A stretch of 64,000 nt of DNA from Zoogloea oryzae (GCF_030161255.1 NZ_BSPX01000015.1:5059-69058), one strand, 5' to 3'; counted from the stretch's first letter, positions 21,488 to 30,450 are shown. Notes: generated from the letters alone by a model not told the origin. Program-made: numbers and translations.

Positions 21488-22108
21488 ATGAAGCGCACCA
21501 AGACCAGTAAATCATGGATGACGGAGCACGTTAACGATCCGTTCGTCCAGCGGGCGAAGACCGAGGGCTACCGTGCCCGGGCGGCTTACAAGCTCATGGA
21601 GATCGACGACAAGGACAAACTGATCCGTCCGGGGATGGTTGTCGTCGATCTGGGCGCGGCGCCCGGCTCATGGAGCCAGGTGGCCATCAACCGCGTGGGG
21701 GACAACGGCCGCGTGTTTGCGCTCGACCTGCTTCCGATGGAGCCGATCCACCGCGTGCAGTTCATGCAGGGGGATTTTCACGACGAGGAATTCGTGCAGC
21801 GCTTCGAGGCTTTGCTCGAAGGGCGTACGGTGGACCTTGTGATGTCGGATATCGCCCCCAATATATCGGGGATTCCGACGAGCGATCAGGCCCGGTCGAT
21901 CTACCTTGCCGAACTGGCGCTGGATTTTGCTAGTCAGCATCTGGCGCCAGGCGGGCGCTTTCTGGTGAAGGTCTTCCAAGGGCAGGGCTTTGACGAGTTC
22001 CGCAAGCAGATGGAGGGGGTCTTCAGGTCGGTTGCCGTCCGGAAGCCGCAGGCATCCCGGGGGCGCAGTTCAGAGGTATATCTGCTGGGCTCCGGAAAAC
22101 GCAATTGA
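21488..22108 (+). CDS. rlmE: 23S rRNA 2'-O-methyltransferase RlmE (FtsJ/RrmJ)
   Basis: Methylates U2552 of 23S rRNA late in 50S assembly using S-adenosylmethionine. The 206-residue protein from ATG 21488 begins MKRTKTSKSWMTEHVND, as in homologues. It carries the SAM site VVDLGAAPGSWSQVA and catalytic segments with SDIAPN and LVKVFQG (part of the K-D-K-E tetrad). It is the usual partner of ftsH, which follows after 116 bases. Confidence 0.96.
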   Translation: MKRTKTSKSWMTEHVNDPFVQRAKTEGYRARAAYKLMEIDDKDKLIRPGMVVVDLGAAPGSWSQVAINRVGDNGRVFALDLLPMEPIHRVQFMQGDFHDEEFVQRFEALLEGRTVDLVMSDIAPNISGIPTSDQARSIYLAELALDFASQHLAPGGRFLVKVFQGQGFDEFRKQMEGVFRSVAVRKPQASRGRSSEVYLLGSGKRN

Positions 22109-22150
22109 GTGTCGTCGCCAAGGATTGAGCTTGACTATGGCGACGATGAT

Positions 22151-22179
22151 TTGATCCGCCGAACGTTCGGACATAGAAT
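22151..22179 (+). promoter_or_regulatory. Predicted ftsH promoter with palindrome in the spacer
   Basis: TTGATC (22151-22156), a 17-base spacer and TAGAAT (22174-22179) resemble a sigma-70 promoter. The spacer contains the perfect 12-base palindrome CCGAACGTTCGG (22159-22170), which could be an operator. No sigma-32 type sequence was found here. Confidence 0.55.
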
Positions 22180-22224
22180 CAGTCCACTAAGCTATGGCCC
22201 CTGTCGGGCCTTCAAGGAATTGCG

Positions 22225-24117
22225 TTGAACAATTTATTCAAGAATCTTGCGATCTGGCTGGTGATCGGCGTTGTGCTGATGACGGTTTTCAACCAGTTCA
22301 ACAATCGCCAGGCCGCCCAGAATTCGGTCGAATACTCCCAGTTCATGGAGGACGCCAAGCAGGGCAAGGTTTCCAAGGCGATCGTCGATGGTCGTACCGT
22401 GCGGGCGACGACCCAGGACGGCCGCCAGATCACGGTGTACACGCCGGGCGTGCAGGATATCTGGATGGTGGGTGACCTGATGCGCTACGGCGTCAAGGTG
22501 ACGGCCGCCAAGCCCGAGGAAGAGCAGTCCTTCCTCATGAACATCTTCGTGTCGTGGTTCCCCATGATCCTGCTCATCGGCGTGTGGGTTTTCTTCATGC
22601 GTCAGATGCAGGGGGGCGGGCGCGGTGGCGCGTTCTCCTTCGGCAAGTCGAAGGCCAAGATGCTTGATGAGACGGCCAACACCGTTACCTTTGCGGATGT
22701 GGCGGGTTGCGACGAAGCGAAGGAAGAGGTCGGTGAACTGGTCGAGTTCCTGCGTGATCCTTCCAAGTTCCAGAAGCTCGGCGGCCATATTCCCAAGGGT
22801 GTGCTGATGGTTGGCTCGCCCGGTACCGGCAAGACCCTGCTCGCCAAGGCGATTGCCGGCGAGGCGAAGGTGCCGTTCTTCTCGATCTCCGGTTCCGATT
22901 TCGTCGAGATGTTCGTCGGCGTGGGTGCGGCTCGCGTGCGCGACATGTTCGAGCAGGCCAAGAAGCAGGCGCCGTGCATCATCTTCATCGATGAAATCGA
23001 CGCCGTGGGTCGTCAGCGGGGCGCCGGCCTTGGCGGTGGCAACGACGAGCGCGAGCAGACCCTCAACCAGTTGCTCGTCGAGATGGATGGTTTTGAAGGT
23101 GTGTCCGGTGTCATCGTGATCGCCGCCACCAACCGTCCTGACGTGCTTGATCCGGCGCTGCTGCGTCCGGGCCGTTTTGACCGTCAGGTGGTTGTTCCGC
23201 TGCCCGACATCCGTGGGCGCGAGCAGATCCTGCGCGTGCATATGCGCAAGGTGCCCATTGCGCCGGACGTGGACGCGCTGGTGCTGGCCCGTGGCTGCCC
23301 CGGGTTCGCCGGTGCGGATCTGGCCAACCTGGTGAACGAGGCTGCCCTTTTTGCCGCTCGTGGCAACAAGCGTCTGGTGGATATGGATGACTTCGAGCGC
23401 GCCAAGGACAAGATCATGATGGGCGCCGAGCGCCGCTCGATGGTGATGCCCGAAGAGGAACGTCGCAACACGGCGTTCCACGAGTCGGGGCACGCTGTGG
23501 TTGCCAAGTGCCTGACCAAGACCGATCCGGTTCACAAGGTCACGATCATTCCTCGTGGCCGTGCTCTTGGCGTGACGATGCAGCTTCCGGAGCAGGATCG
23601 TTACAGCCAGGACCGTGAGCGCCTCCTGCAGACGATTGCCGTGCTGTTCGGCGGCCGGATTGCGGAAGAGATCTTCATGAACCAGATGACCACCGGAGCT
23701 TCCAACGATTTCCAGCGGGCAACCGATCTGGCTCGTCGGATGGTGACCCAGTGGGGCATGTCCGACAACCTCGGGCCCATGGTTTATGGCGAGGAAGAGG
23801 GCGAAGTTTTCCTCGGTCGCTCGGTCACGACCCACAAGAACATGTCCGAGGCGACCCTGCAGAAGGTGGATGCCGAGATCCGTCGCATCCTCGACCAGCA
23901 GTACGCCCTTGCCCGTCGCCTCATCGAAGACAACCGCGACAAGGTGGAAGCCATGACCGCGGCGCTGCTCGAACTCGAGACCATCGACGCCGATCAGATC
24001 AACGACATCATGGCTGGCAAGGCGCCCCGCGCCCCGAAGCCGACCTCGCAGCCGCCCCGTCGTCCGAGCGACGATTCGCCCGGTGCGGCACCGACTGCGC
24101 CTGCACCTGCGGCCTGA
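22225..24117 (+). CDS. ftsH: ATP-dependent zinc metalloprotease FtsH
   Basis: Membrane-anchored AAA+ protease that degrades membrane proteins and regulators such as sigma-32 and LpxC. The 630-residue protein has two transmembrane helices (about 5-24 and 106-126) around a periplasmic domain. The AAA module follows, with Walker A GSPGTGKT (197-204), Walker B IIFIDEIDA and second region of homology RPGRFDRQ. The protease domain has zinc-binding HESGH (419-423). The TTG start is supported by AAGGA (22214-22218) with 6-base spacing. The C-terminus is Pro/Ala-rich and probably disordered. Confidence 0.98.
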   Translation: MNNLFKNLAIWLVIGVVLMTVFNQFNNRQAAQNSVEYSQFMEDAKQGKVSKAIVDGRTVRATTQDGRQITVYTPGVQDIWMVGDLMRYGVKVTAAKPEEEQSFLMNIFVSWFPMILLIGVWVFFMRQMQGGGRGGAFSFGKSKAKMLDETANTVTFADVAGCDEAKEEVGELVEFLRDPSKFQKLGGHIPKGVLMVGSPGTGKTLLAKAIAGEAKVPFFSISGSDFVEMFVGVGAARVRDMFEQAKKQAPCIIFIDEIDAVGRQRGAGLGGGNDEREQTLNQLLVEMDGFEGVSGVIVIAATNRPDVLDPALLRPGRFDRQVVVPLPDIRGREQILRVHMRKVPIAPDVDALVLARGCPGFAGADLANLVNEAALFAARGNKRLVDMDDFERAKDKIMMGAERRSMVMPEEERRNTAFHESGHAVVAKCLTKTDPVHKVTIIPRGRALGVTMQLPEQDRYSQDRERLLQTIAVLFGGRIAEEIFMNQMTTGASNDFQRATDLARRMVTQWGMSDNLGPMVYGEEEGEVFLGRSVTTHKNMSEATLQKVDAEIRRILDQQYALARRLIEDNRDKVEAMTAALLELETIDADQINDIMAGKAPRAPKPTSQPPRRPSDDSPGAAPTAPAPAA

Positions 24118-24137
24118 TACATCCGTCCTGTGTTTTT

Positions 24138-24168
24138 CAGGGCCGGCTCTTGAGCCGGCCCTGTTTCA
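24138..24168 (+). terminator. Intrinsic terminator after ftsH
   Basis: A 12-base-pair perfect stem, CAGGGCCGGCTC with GAGCCGGCCCTG, is followed by TTTCATTT. It lies 20 bases after the ftsH stop and 19 bases before folP, so folP probably needs some read-through or a weak local promoter. Confidence 0.85.
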
Positions 24169-24186
24169 TTTCTGTCCGAGTACATC

Positions 24187-25017
24187 ATGAATGCTCCCGT
24201 CTTGCAGTGCGGACGTTTCCAGCTTGATCTCACCCAGCCGAAGATCATGGCCATCGTCAATGTGACCACCGATTCGTTCTCGGGTGACGGCAACCCGGCG
24301 CTCGACGCCGCCATCCGTGCTGCCGAACGTGCGGTGGAGGAGGGGGCCGAGCTCCTCGACATCGGCGGCGAGTCTTCGCGCCCCGGAGCGACGCCCGTGC
24401 CGGAGCAGCAGGAGCTGGATCGGGTCGTGCCGCTGGTTGAGGCGCTGTCCGGACTTGGCGTGCCCTTGTCGGTGGATACGGTGAAGCCGGTGGTGATGCG
24501 GGAGTCCATTCGGGCAGGCGCCGATCTGATCAACGATATCGCCGGATTTCGCGTGCCCGGCGCCGTGGATGCTGTTTGTGGGGCGCCTGTTGCACTCTGC
24601 GTAATGCATATGCAAGGCGAGCCGGGTACCATGCAGCGCTCGCCGCAATACACCCATGTCGTCGAGGAGGTCGAGGCCTTTCTTGACGAGCGCGTACAGG
24701 TACTGCTGGGGTGCGGTGTCTCGCGCGATCGTATCCTGCTTGATCCCGGATTTGGCTTCGGCAAGACGGTGGAGCACAACCTGATGCTACTGCGCCAGCT
24801 TGAGCGGTTTGGTGCGGGTGGCTATCCGCTTCTCGTTGGCATGTCCCGAAAGAGCATGCTGGGGGCGATCACCGGGCGGGATGTGGGTGAACGGGTTGTG
24901 GCGGGGGCGGCGGCGGCACTGGTCGCCGTCCAGAACGGCGCGCGGATCGTGCGCACCCATGACGTGGGCGCGACCCGTGATGTTTTGCGCTTGTGGAGCG
25001 CACTTCAGTCAGACTGA
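24187..25017 (+). CDS. folP: Dihydropteroate synthase
   Basis: Condenses p-aminobenzoate with the pterin diphosphate in folate synthesis; the sulfonamide target. The 276-residue TIM-barrel protein has both signatures: IMAIVNVTTDSFSGDGN (about 20-36) and LLDIGGESSRPGATP (about 58-72). The phosphate-binding region VGMSRKSMLGAITGR is also present. The ftsH-folP-glmM order is standard in proteobacteria. A point to note is the T in NVTTDSFS, where NVTPDSFS is more common. Confidence 0.96.
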   Translation: MNAPVLQCGRFQLDLTQPKIMAIVNVTTDSFSGDGNPALDAAIRAAERAVEEGAELLDIGGESSRPGATPVPEQQELDRVVPLVEALSGLGVPLSVDTVKPVVMRESIRAGADLINDIAGFRVPGAVDAVCGAPVALCVMHMQGEPGTMQRSPQYTHVVEEVEAFLDERVQVLLGCGVSRDRILLDPGFGFGKTVEHNLMLLRQLERFGAGGYPLLVGMSRKSMLGAITGRDVGERVVAGAAAALVAVQNGARIVRTHDVGATRDVLRLWSALQSD

Positions 25018-25074
25018 GCGGCGCGCTTGCGGCAGAATGCCAAGTTGATGAAAGACGTGATTGTGAGAGGGAAA

Positions 25075-26427
25075 ATGTCTAGACGGTACTTCGGAACGGA
25101 TGGTGTGCGTGGTCTCGTCGGCGAATCGCCGATTACGCCGGATTTTGCGCTGCGACTCGGCTACGCCGCGGGTAAGACGCTCGTGGCCCGTGAGCATCTG
25201 CGGCCGGGTGAGCACCCTGCGGTGATCATCGGCAAGGACACGCGGATCTCGGGTTACATGTTGGAGTCTGCCCTTGAGGCTGGTTTTTCCGCTGCCGGGG
25301 TGGATGTCTATCTGGCAGGGCCACTGCCGACCCCGGCGATCGCCTACCTGACCCGTGCGCTGCGCCTGCAGGTTGGTGTGGTGATTTCGGCTTCCCATAA
25401 TCCGTTTCAGGATAATGGCATCAAATTCTTCTCGGCGGCTGGCACCAAGCTGCCGGATTCGGTCGAGCTCGAGATCGAGGCGCGGCTCGATGAGCCGATG
25501 GGTTGCGAGCCTTCCTCCCGCTTGGGCAAGGCCCAACGCATCGACGATGCCCGCGGCCGTTACGTCGAGTTCTGCAAGAACACATTCCCGAACGAGCTTG
25601 ACCTGCGCGGCATGAAGATCGCGCTGGATTGCGCCCACGGCGCGGCCTACATGGTTGCACCCAAGGTCTTCCACGAACTGGGTGCGGAGCTTGTGCTCGT
25701 CGGTGCCGAGCCGAACGGGATGAACATCAACGACAAGGTCGGGGCGACCTCGCCCCAGTCCATCCGCGACGCCGTGCTGCGCAGCGGCGCAGATCTGGGT
25801 ATTGCGCTGGATGGCGACGGCGACCGGATCGTGATGGTGGACGCCAAGGGCAACATCTACGACGGCGACAAGCTACTGTATGTCATCGCCAAGGCCGGCA
25901 AGGCCGAAGGGCTGGCGAACGGCGTGGTCGGCACGCTGATGAGCAACCTGGGCTTCGAGCATGCCGTGGGCCGGCTCGGGCTGCCGTTCGCGCGGGCAAA
26001 GGTGGGCGACCGCTATGTGCTCGAGCTGATGCACGAGAACGGCTGGAAGTTGGGTGGCGAGAACTCCGGTCACATCATCTGCCTCGATCGGCACTCCACC
26101 GGCGACGGGATCATTGCGGGCCTTCAGGTGTTGGCGGCCCTGCGCAAGAACAACACGACCCTCGACGAGATGTGTGCGGATCTGGTGTTCTATCCGCAGA
26201 AGCTCGTCAATGTGCCGATTCGCGCAGGCTTCGCGTGGTCGACCAACGAAACCATCAGCGCGGCGGTAAAGGCGGCGACGGCTGATCTGGCCGATCGTGG
26301 ACGCGTTCTGCTGCGCCCGTCGGGTACCGAGCCCCTGTTGCGCGTGATGGTCGAGGGTGAGGATGCGGAACAGGTCGATCGCATCGTCCATGGCCTCGCC
26401 GAAGTCGTGAGGGCTGCCGCAGTCTGA
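25075..26427 (+). CDS. glmM: Phosphoglucosamine mutase
   Basis: Converts glucosamine-6-phosphate to glucosamine-1-phosphate for UDP-GlcNAc, peptidoglycan and LPS. The 450-residue protein from ATG 25075 starts MSRRYFGTDGVRG. The phosphoserine is in ISASHNPFQDNG, the metal loop is ALDGDGDR, and the C-terminal phosphate-binding site is RPSGTEPLLRVM. The start was chosen over an upstream ATG because it matches the family N-terminus and has GAGAGG just before it. Confidence 0.97.
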   Translation: MSRRYFGTDGVRGLVGESPITPDFALRLGYAAGKTLVAREHLRPGEHPAVIIGKDTRISGYMLESALEAGFSAAGVDVYLAGPLPTPAIAYLTRALRLQVGVVISASHNPFQDNGIKFFSAAGTKLPDSVELEIEARLDEPMGCEPSSRLGKAQRIDDARGRYVEFCKNTFPNELDLRGMKIALDCAHGAAYMVAPKVFHELGAELVLVGAEPNGMNINDKVGATSPQSIRDAVLRSGADLGIALDGDGDRIVMVDAKGNIYDGDKLLYVIAKAGKAEGLANGVVGTLMSNLGFEHAVGRLGLPFARAKVGDRYVLELMHENGWKLGGENSGHIICLDRHSTGDGIIAGLQVLAALRKNNTTLDEMCADLVFYPQKLVNVPIRAGFAWSTNETISAAVKAATADLADRGRVLLRPSGTEPLLRVMVEGEDAEQVDRIVHGLAEVVRAAAV

Positions 26428-26455
26428 TTTGTTGCGGTGCGATATGTAACAAATC
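26426..26455. promoter_or_regulatory. Inverted repeat at the glmM stop / pstS upstream region
   Basis: GATTTGTT (26426-26433) and AACAAATC (26448-26455) form an 8-base-pair dyad with a 14-base centre. The left arm overlaps the end of glmM and the right arm overlaps the Pho-box-like sequence. It may be an operator; the factor is unknown. Confidence 0.35.
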
Positions 26456-26477
26456 TGAAATTTTCAGTTCGTAGAAT
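26444..26477 (+). promoter_or_regulatory. Candidate Pho-box promoter for pstS
   Basis: ATGTAAC-AAAT-CTGAAAT (26444-26461) resembles the PhoB direct repeat CTGTCAT-N4-CTGTCAT at 9 of 14 positions. TAGAAT (26472-26477) lies 10 bases downstream as a -10 element, the geometry of PhoB-activated promoters that lack a -35. The match is imperfect. Start of transcription would be at about 26484. Confidence 0.4.
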
Positions 26478-26480
26478 GTA

Positions 26481-26530
26481 ACCCGGTGCTGAGCTGTCAG
26501 AGACAGTTGAGTGCCGGGTTTGTTTTTTTG
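26481..26530 (+). terminator. Strong intrinsic terminator between glmM and pstS (or pstS leader attenuator)
   Basis: An 18-base-pair stem with one mismatch and a few G-T pairs runs from ACCCGG (26481) to CCGGGT (ending 26519), closed by a small AGA loop and followed by TTTGTTTTTTT. It is the natural glmM terminator. The candidate pstS promoter lies upstream of it, so it could also act on pst transcription. Confidence 0.85.
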
Positions 26531-26579
26531 GGCTTTACTGTTGGATATCCCTGCGGTGCCCGCTACGATGGAGAATTTC

Positions 26580-27617
26580 ATGCAAGGTTTCTTTCGCGCC
26601 TGTTCATTCGTTGTTGCCCTTGGCAGTGCCGCCGTTGTGCAGGCTGCTGACATCACCGGTGCAGGGGCGACGTTCCCGTACCCGATCTACTCCAAATGGG
26701 CCGAGATCTACAAGGCGAAGACCAATGTCGGCCTGAACTATCAGTCCATCGGCTCCGGTGGCGGCATCAAGCAGATCAAGGCGAAGACTGTCGATTTCGG
26801 CGCGTCCGACATGCCGCTGAAGGCTGAAGATCTGGAGAAGGACGGCCTCGTCCAGTTCCCGGCGGTCATCGGCGGTGTTGTGCCTGTCGTGAATCTGGAA
26901 GGTGTTGCGCCGGGTCAGATGAAGATGACCGGTCAGCTGCTGGCCGACATCTACCTCGGCAAGATCAAGAAGTGGAACGATCCCGCCATCACCGCGCTGA
27001 ACGCCGGTGTGAAGCTGCCGGACGAGAACATCACCGTCGTGCGTCGCGCCGATGGTTCTGGCACCACCTTCCTGTTTACCAACTATCTTTCCAAGGTGAA
27101 CGTCGAGTGGAAGGACAAGGTTGGCGCCGGTACGGCCGTGCAGTGGCCGGAAGGTGTGGGCGGCAAGGGTAACGAAGGTGTCGCTTCTTACGTTCAGCGT
27201 ATCAAGGGCGGTATCGGCTACGTCGAGTACGCCTACGCCAAGAAGAACAAGATGATTCACCTGGCGCTCAAGAACAAGGCCGGCGAATTTGTCCAGCCGG
27301 ATGACCTGACCTTCCAGGCCGCCGCTGCTTACGCCGAATGGAACAAGGTTCCGGGCTTCGGCGAGATCCTGACCGATCAGCCGGGCAAGACCAGCTGGCC
27401 GATCACTGGCGCGAGCTTCGTGCTGATGCACAAGGTTCAGGCTGATCCGGCCAAGGGTCTTGAAGTGTTGAAGTTCTTTGACTGGGCCTTCAAGAATGGT
27501 CAGAAGACCGCTGAGGAACTCGACTACGTGGCCCTGCCGCAGACCCTCGTCAAGCAGATCGACGGCGCCTGGCGCACCTCCCTCAAGGATGGTGCAGGCA
27601 ATCCGGTCCTGAAGTAA
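26580..27617 (+). CDS. pstS: Phosphate-binding periplasmic protein PstS
   Basis: Periplasmic receptor of the high-affinity phosphate ABC transporter. The 345-residue precursor from ATG 26580 (GGAG at 26570-26573, 6-base spacing) has a signal peptide ending about VVQA-ADITGAG (cleavage near residue 22). The mature protein shows the PstS signatures GAGATFPYPIYSKW, SIGSGGGIKQI (phosphate-binding loop) and RADGSGTTFLFTNYL. pstC, pstA and pstB follow on the same strand. Expression under phosphate limitation is expected. Confidence 0.96.
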   Translation: MQGFFRACSFVVALGSAAVVQAADITGAGATFPYPIYSKWAEIYKAKTNVGLNYQSIGSGGGIKQIKAKTVDFGASDMPLKAEDLEKDGLVQFPAVIGGVVPVVNLEGVAPGQMKMTGQLLADIYLGKIKKWNDPAITALNAGVKLPDENITVVRRADGSGTTFLFTNYLSKVNVEWKDKVGAGTAVQWPEGVGGKGNEGVASYVQRIKGGIGYVEYAYAKKNKMIHLALKNKAGEFVQPDDLTFQAAAAYAEWNKVPGFGEILTDQPGKTSWPITGASFVLMHKVQADPAKGLEVLKFFDWAFKNGQKTAEELDYVALPQTLVKQIDGAWRTSLKDGAGNPVLK

Positions 27618-27635
27618 GTCGGTCCAGCCTCTGAA

Positions 27636-27673
27636 ACGGGTGGGCGGGGCAGGTGCAATGCCCGTCCATCCGT
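27636..27673 (+). promoter_or_regulatory. Long hairpin between pstS and pstC
   Basis: ACGGGTGGGCGGG and CCCGTCCATCCGT pair over 13 positions, two of them G-U, around a 12-base loop, followed loosely by GTTTGCGCTTTTT. Such hairpins after a binding-protein gene commonly protect or terminate the transcript, giving more binding protein than permease. Confidence 0.6.
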
Positions 27674-27710
27674 GTTTGCGCTTTTTCGGTCTAACAAACG
27701 GTGAGCCGTA

Positions 27711-28757
27711 ATGTCATCCAATAGCTCAGTACTTGGAAATGCCGCCACGCCCGGCGGAAGCGCCCTCGGGCTGCCGGACGCCGGCGTCGGCGAGAAGCTT
27801 CCGCCTCCTCCCCGCGACCGCATGCGGGCCCAGCGGTTCCAGGACGCGCTTTTTCACCAGGTAACCCGTTTCTTTGCTTTCTCCGTGCTGGCGATCCTCA
27901 TCGCCATCATCGGTTCGCTGATCTACGGCGCCTGGCCGGCGCTGCAGGAGTTCGGCACGGGCTTTGCCTTCAGTTCCGACTGGAATCCGGTGACCGACAA
28001 GTTCGGCGGCCTGATCTCCGTCTATGGCACCCTCAGCACTTCGGTCATCGCACTGATCGTGGCGATTCCGGTGAGTTTCGGGATTGCGGTCTTTCTCACC
28101 GAGCTCTGCCCGCCGGCCCTGCGTGGCCCGCTTGGCGTGGCGGTTGAGCTGCTCGCCGCAGTACCCAGCATCATCTACGGGATGTGGGGTCTGTTTGTAT
28201 TTGCGCCGCTGTTTGCCGACTACATCCAGCCTTTGTTGACCGCTACCCTGGGTAATCTTCCTGTTGTCGGCGGGCTCTTTCAGGGGCCGCAGAACGGCAT
28301 CGGCATTCTTTCGGCGGGCCTGATCCTGTCGGTGATGGTGATTCCGTTCATCGCGTCGGTGATGCGCGACGTTTTTGAAGTTGTTCCCGGCATCCTCAAG
28401 GAATCCGCCTACGGTCTTGGCGCGACCACCTGGGAGGTTGTCTGGAACGTGGTGCTGCCCTATACCCGTGTGGGCGTGATCGGTGGGGTGATGCTGGGTC
28501 TTGGTCGCGCGCTGGGCGAAACCATGGCGGTCACCTTCGTGATCGGCAATGCTCACCGGATCAGTCCGTCGCTTTACGAGGCAGGCAACAGTATCGCTTC
28601 CACCCTGGCCAACGAATTCGCCGAGGCGGCGAGCGACCTGCATGTGTCGTCGCTGATCGCCCTTGGCCTGATCCTGTTTTTCGTGACCTTCATCGTGCTG
28701 GCGCTCTCGAAGGTGCTGCTGATGCGTCTGGGCCGCAGTGAAGGGGAGAAGACCTGA
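27711..28757 (+). CDS. pstC: Phosphate ABC transporter permease PstC
   Basis: Inner-membrane permease of the PstSCAB transporter. The 348-residue protein has a 50-residue Pro/Gly-rich cytoplasmic N-terminus, then six helices. The ABC permease coupling motif is in KESAYGLGATTWEVVWNVVLP (EAA-like loop), followed by LGRALGETMAVTFVIGN. It overlaps pstA by one base (TGATG). Confidence 0.96.
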   Translation: MSSNSSVLGNAATPGGSALGLPDAGVGEKLPPPPRDRMRAQRFQDALFHQVTRFFAFSVLAILIAIIGSLIYGAWPALQEFGTGFAFSSDWNPVTDKFGGLISVYGTLSTSVIALIVAIPVSFGIAVFLTELCPPALRGPLGVAVELLAAVPSIIYGMWGLFVFAPLFADYIQPLLTATLGNLPVVGGLFQGPQNGIGILSAGLILSVMVIPFIASVMRDVFEVVPGILKESAYGLGATTWEVVWNVVLPYTRVGVIGGVMLGLGRALGETMAVTFVIGNAHRISPSLYEAGNSIASTLANEFAEAASDLHVSSLIALGLILFFVTFIVLALSKVLLMRLGRSEGEKT

Positions 28758-29602
28758 TGAGCAATTCGACTGCGCTCTATCGCAAGCGGATCCGCACCAA
28801 CCGGATCGCGCTGCTGCTGTCCACCGGTGCGATGCTGCTGGGGATGAGCTTTCTCGCCTGGATTCTTGCGGTGCTGCTGTACAAGGGGCTCGGCGCCCTG
28901 AGCATCTCGCTCTTCACCCAGCCCACGCCGGCGCCGGGTTCAGAAGGTGGTCTCTTCAACGCGATCGTCGGTAGTACGATGATGGTTGGTGTTGCGACCT
29001 TCATCGCGACGCCGGTAGGCATTCTGGCCGGTGTGTATCTGTCCGAGTATGGACGGAAGGGCTGGCTGGCGCCGACGACGCGCTTCATCAACGACATCCT
29101 GCTATCTGCACCGTCGATCGTCATTGGTGTTTTCATCTACACCGTCTATGTGGCGCAGGTTCAGCACTTTTCGGGCTGGGCGGGTTCCTTGGCGCTTGCG
29201 CTGATCGCCATTCCGGTGGTCGTGCGGACGACCGAGAACATGCTCAATCTGGTTCCGGCCAGTCTGCGTGAAGCAGCTTCGGCGCTTGGAGCGCCGCGCT
29301 GGAAGGTGGTGTTGCAGGTCGTGCTGCGTTCGGCACGCGCTGGGGTGCTCACCGGCATCCTGCTCGCCGTCGCGCGTCTCAGCGGCGAAACTGCACCGCT
29401 GCTCTTTACTGCGCTGAACAACCAATTTACCAACTTCGATCTGAACGGGCCGATGGCCAACCTTCCCGTCGTGATCTTCCAGTTCGCAATGAGCCCGTAC
29501 GAGAACTGGAATTCGCTGGCGTGGGGCGGTGCGATCCTCATTACCTTTGGCGTACTCTGCCTGAACATCGTTGTTCGCACCCTGTTCCGCAAGAAGATCT
29601 AG
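28757..29602 (+). CDS. pstA: Phosphate ABC transporter permease PstA
   Basis: Second permease subunit of the phosphate transporter, 281 residues with six predicted helices. Its coupling loop is REAASALGAPRWKVVLQVVL, and the family segment LSGETAPLLFTA follows. Translation is coupled to pstC through the one-base overlap; pstB starts 11 bases later. Confidence 0.96.
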   Translation: MSNSTALYRKRIRTNRIALLLSTGAMLLGMSFLAWILAVLLYKGLGALSISLFTQPTPAPGSEGGLFNAIVGSTMMVGVATFIATPVGILAGVYLSEYGRKGWLAPTTRFINDILLSAPSIVIGVFIYTVYVAQVQHFSGWAGSLALALIAIPVVVRTTENMLNLVPASLREAASALGAPRWKVVLQVVLRSARAGVLTGILLAVARLSGETAPLLFTALNNQFTNFDLNGPMANLPVVIFQFAMSPYENWNSLAWGGAILITFGVLCLNIVVRTLFRKKI

Positions 29603-29613
29603 GAAAACTCATC

Positions 29614-30450
29614 ATGCAAACTCCTGTAGCGACCAAGCGCGACATGTCCTTCGCGGAAGTGCGGGGCGAGTCGGCCGGCACTTCGGCTCCGACCATGACT
29701 CCCAAGATCAGGATCCGGAATCTCGATTTCTTCTATGGTTCCTTCCAGGGTCTGAAGCACATCGACCTGGATATCCACGAAGGGATGGTGACCGCCTTCA
29801 TCGGGCCGTCGGGGTGTGGTAAATCCACGCTGCTGCGTACCCTCAACCGGATGTACGACCTCTACCCGGGCCAGCGCGCGACGGGTGAGATCCTGCTCAA
29901 CGGAAAGAACGTGCTCGATCCCGGTCAGGACGTGAATGCCCTGCGGGCCAAGGTCGGCATGGTCTTCCAGAAGCCCACGCCGTTCCCGATGTCGATCTAC
30001 GAGAACATCGCGTTTGGCGTGCGGCTCTATGAAAACCTCTCCCGAGCCGACATGGACAACCGGGTGGAGTGGGCGCTGCGCAAGGCGGCGCTGTGGGATG
30101 AAGTGAAGGGCAAGCTCAACCAGAGCGGGTTGTCGCTCTCGGGTGGTCAGCAGCAGCGTCTGTGCATCGCCCGCGGCGTGGCCGTGAAGCCGGAGGTGCT
30201 GCTGCTCGACGAGCCGACCTCGGCGCTGGATCCGATCTCGACGGCCAAGGTCGAAGAGCTGGTTCATGAGTTGAAGAGCGAATACACGATTGCCATCGTC
30301 ACCCACAACATGCAGCAGGCTGCTCGGGTATCCGACTATACTGCCTACATGTACTTGGGCGAGCTCGTGGAGTTTGGCCTGACGGACGAGATCTTCATCA
30401 AACCGAAGCGCAAGGAAACCGAGGACTACATCACGGGTCGGTTTGGCTGA
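29614..30450 (+). CDS. pstB: Phosphate ABC transporter ATP-binding protein PstB
   Basis: ATPase of the phosphate transporter, 278 residues. Walker A GPSGCGKST, Q-loop FQKPTPFPMSIYENI, signature LSGGQQQRL, Walker B VLLLDEPTSALDP and the switch His in VTHNMQQA are all intact. The start at 29614 (AGGAAA upstream) gives a 30-residue N-terminal extension before KIRIRNLDFFYG, slightly longer than E. coli PstB. phoU, which often follows pstB, is absent here. Confidence 0.97.
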   Translation: MQTPVATKRDMSFAEVRGESAGTSAPTMTPKIRIRNLDFFYGSFQGLKHIDLDIHEGMVTAFIGPSGCGKSTLLRTLNRMYDLYPGQRATGEILLNGKNVLDPGQDVNALRAKVGMVFQKPTPFPMSIYENIAFGVRLYENLSRADMDNRVEWALRKAALWDEVKGKLNQSGLSLSGGQQQRLCIARGVAVKPEVLLLDEPTSALDPISTAKVEELVHELKSEYTIAIVTHNMQQAARVSDYTAYMYLGELVEFGLTDEIFIKPKRKETEDYITGRFG

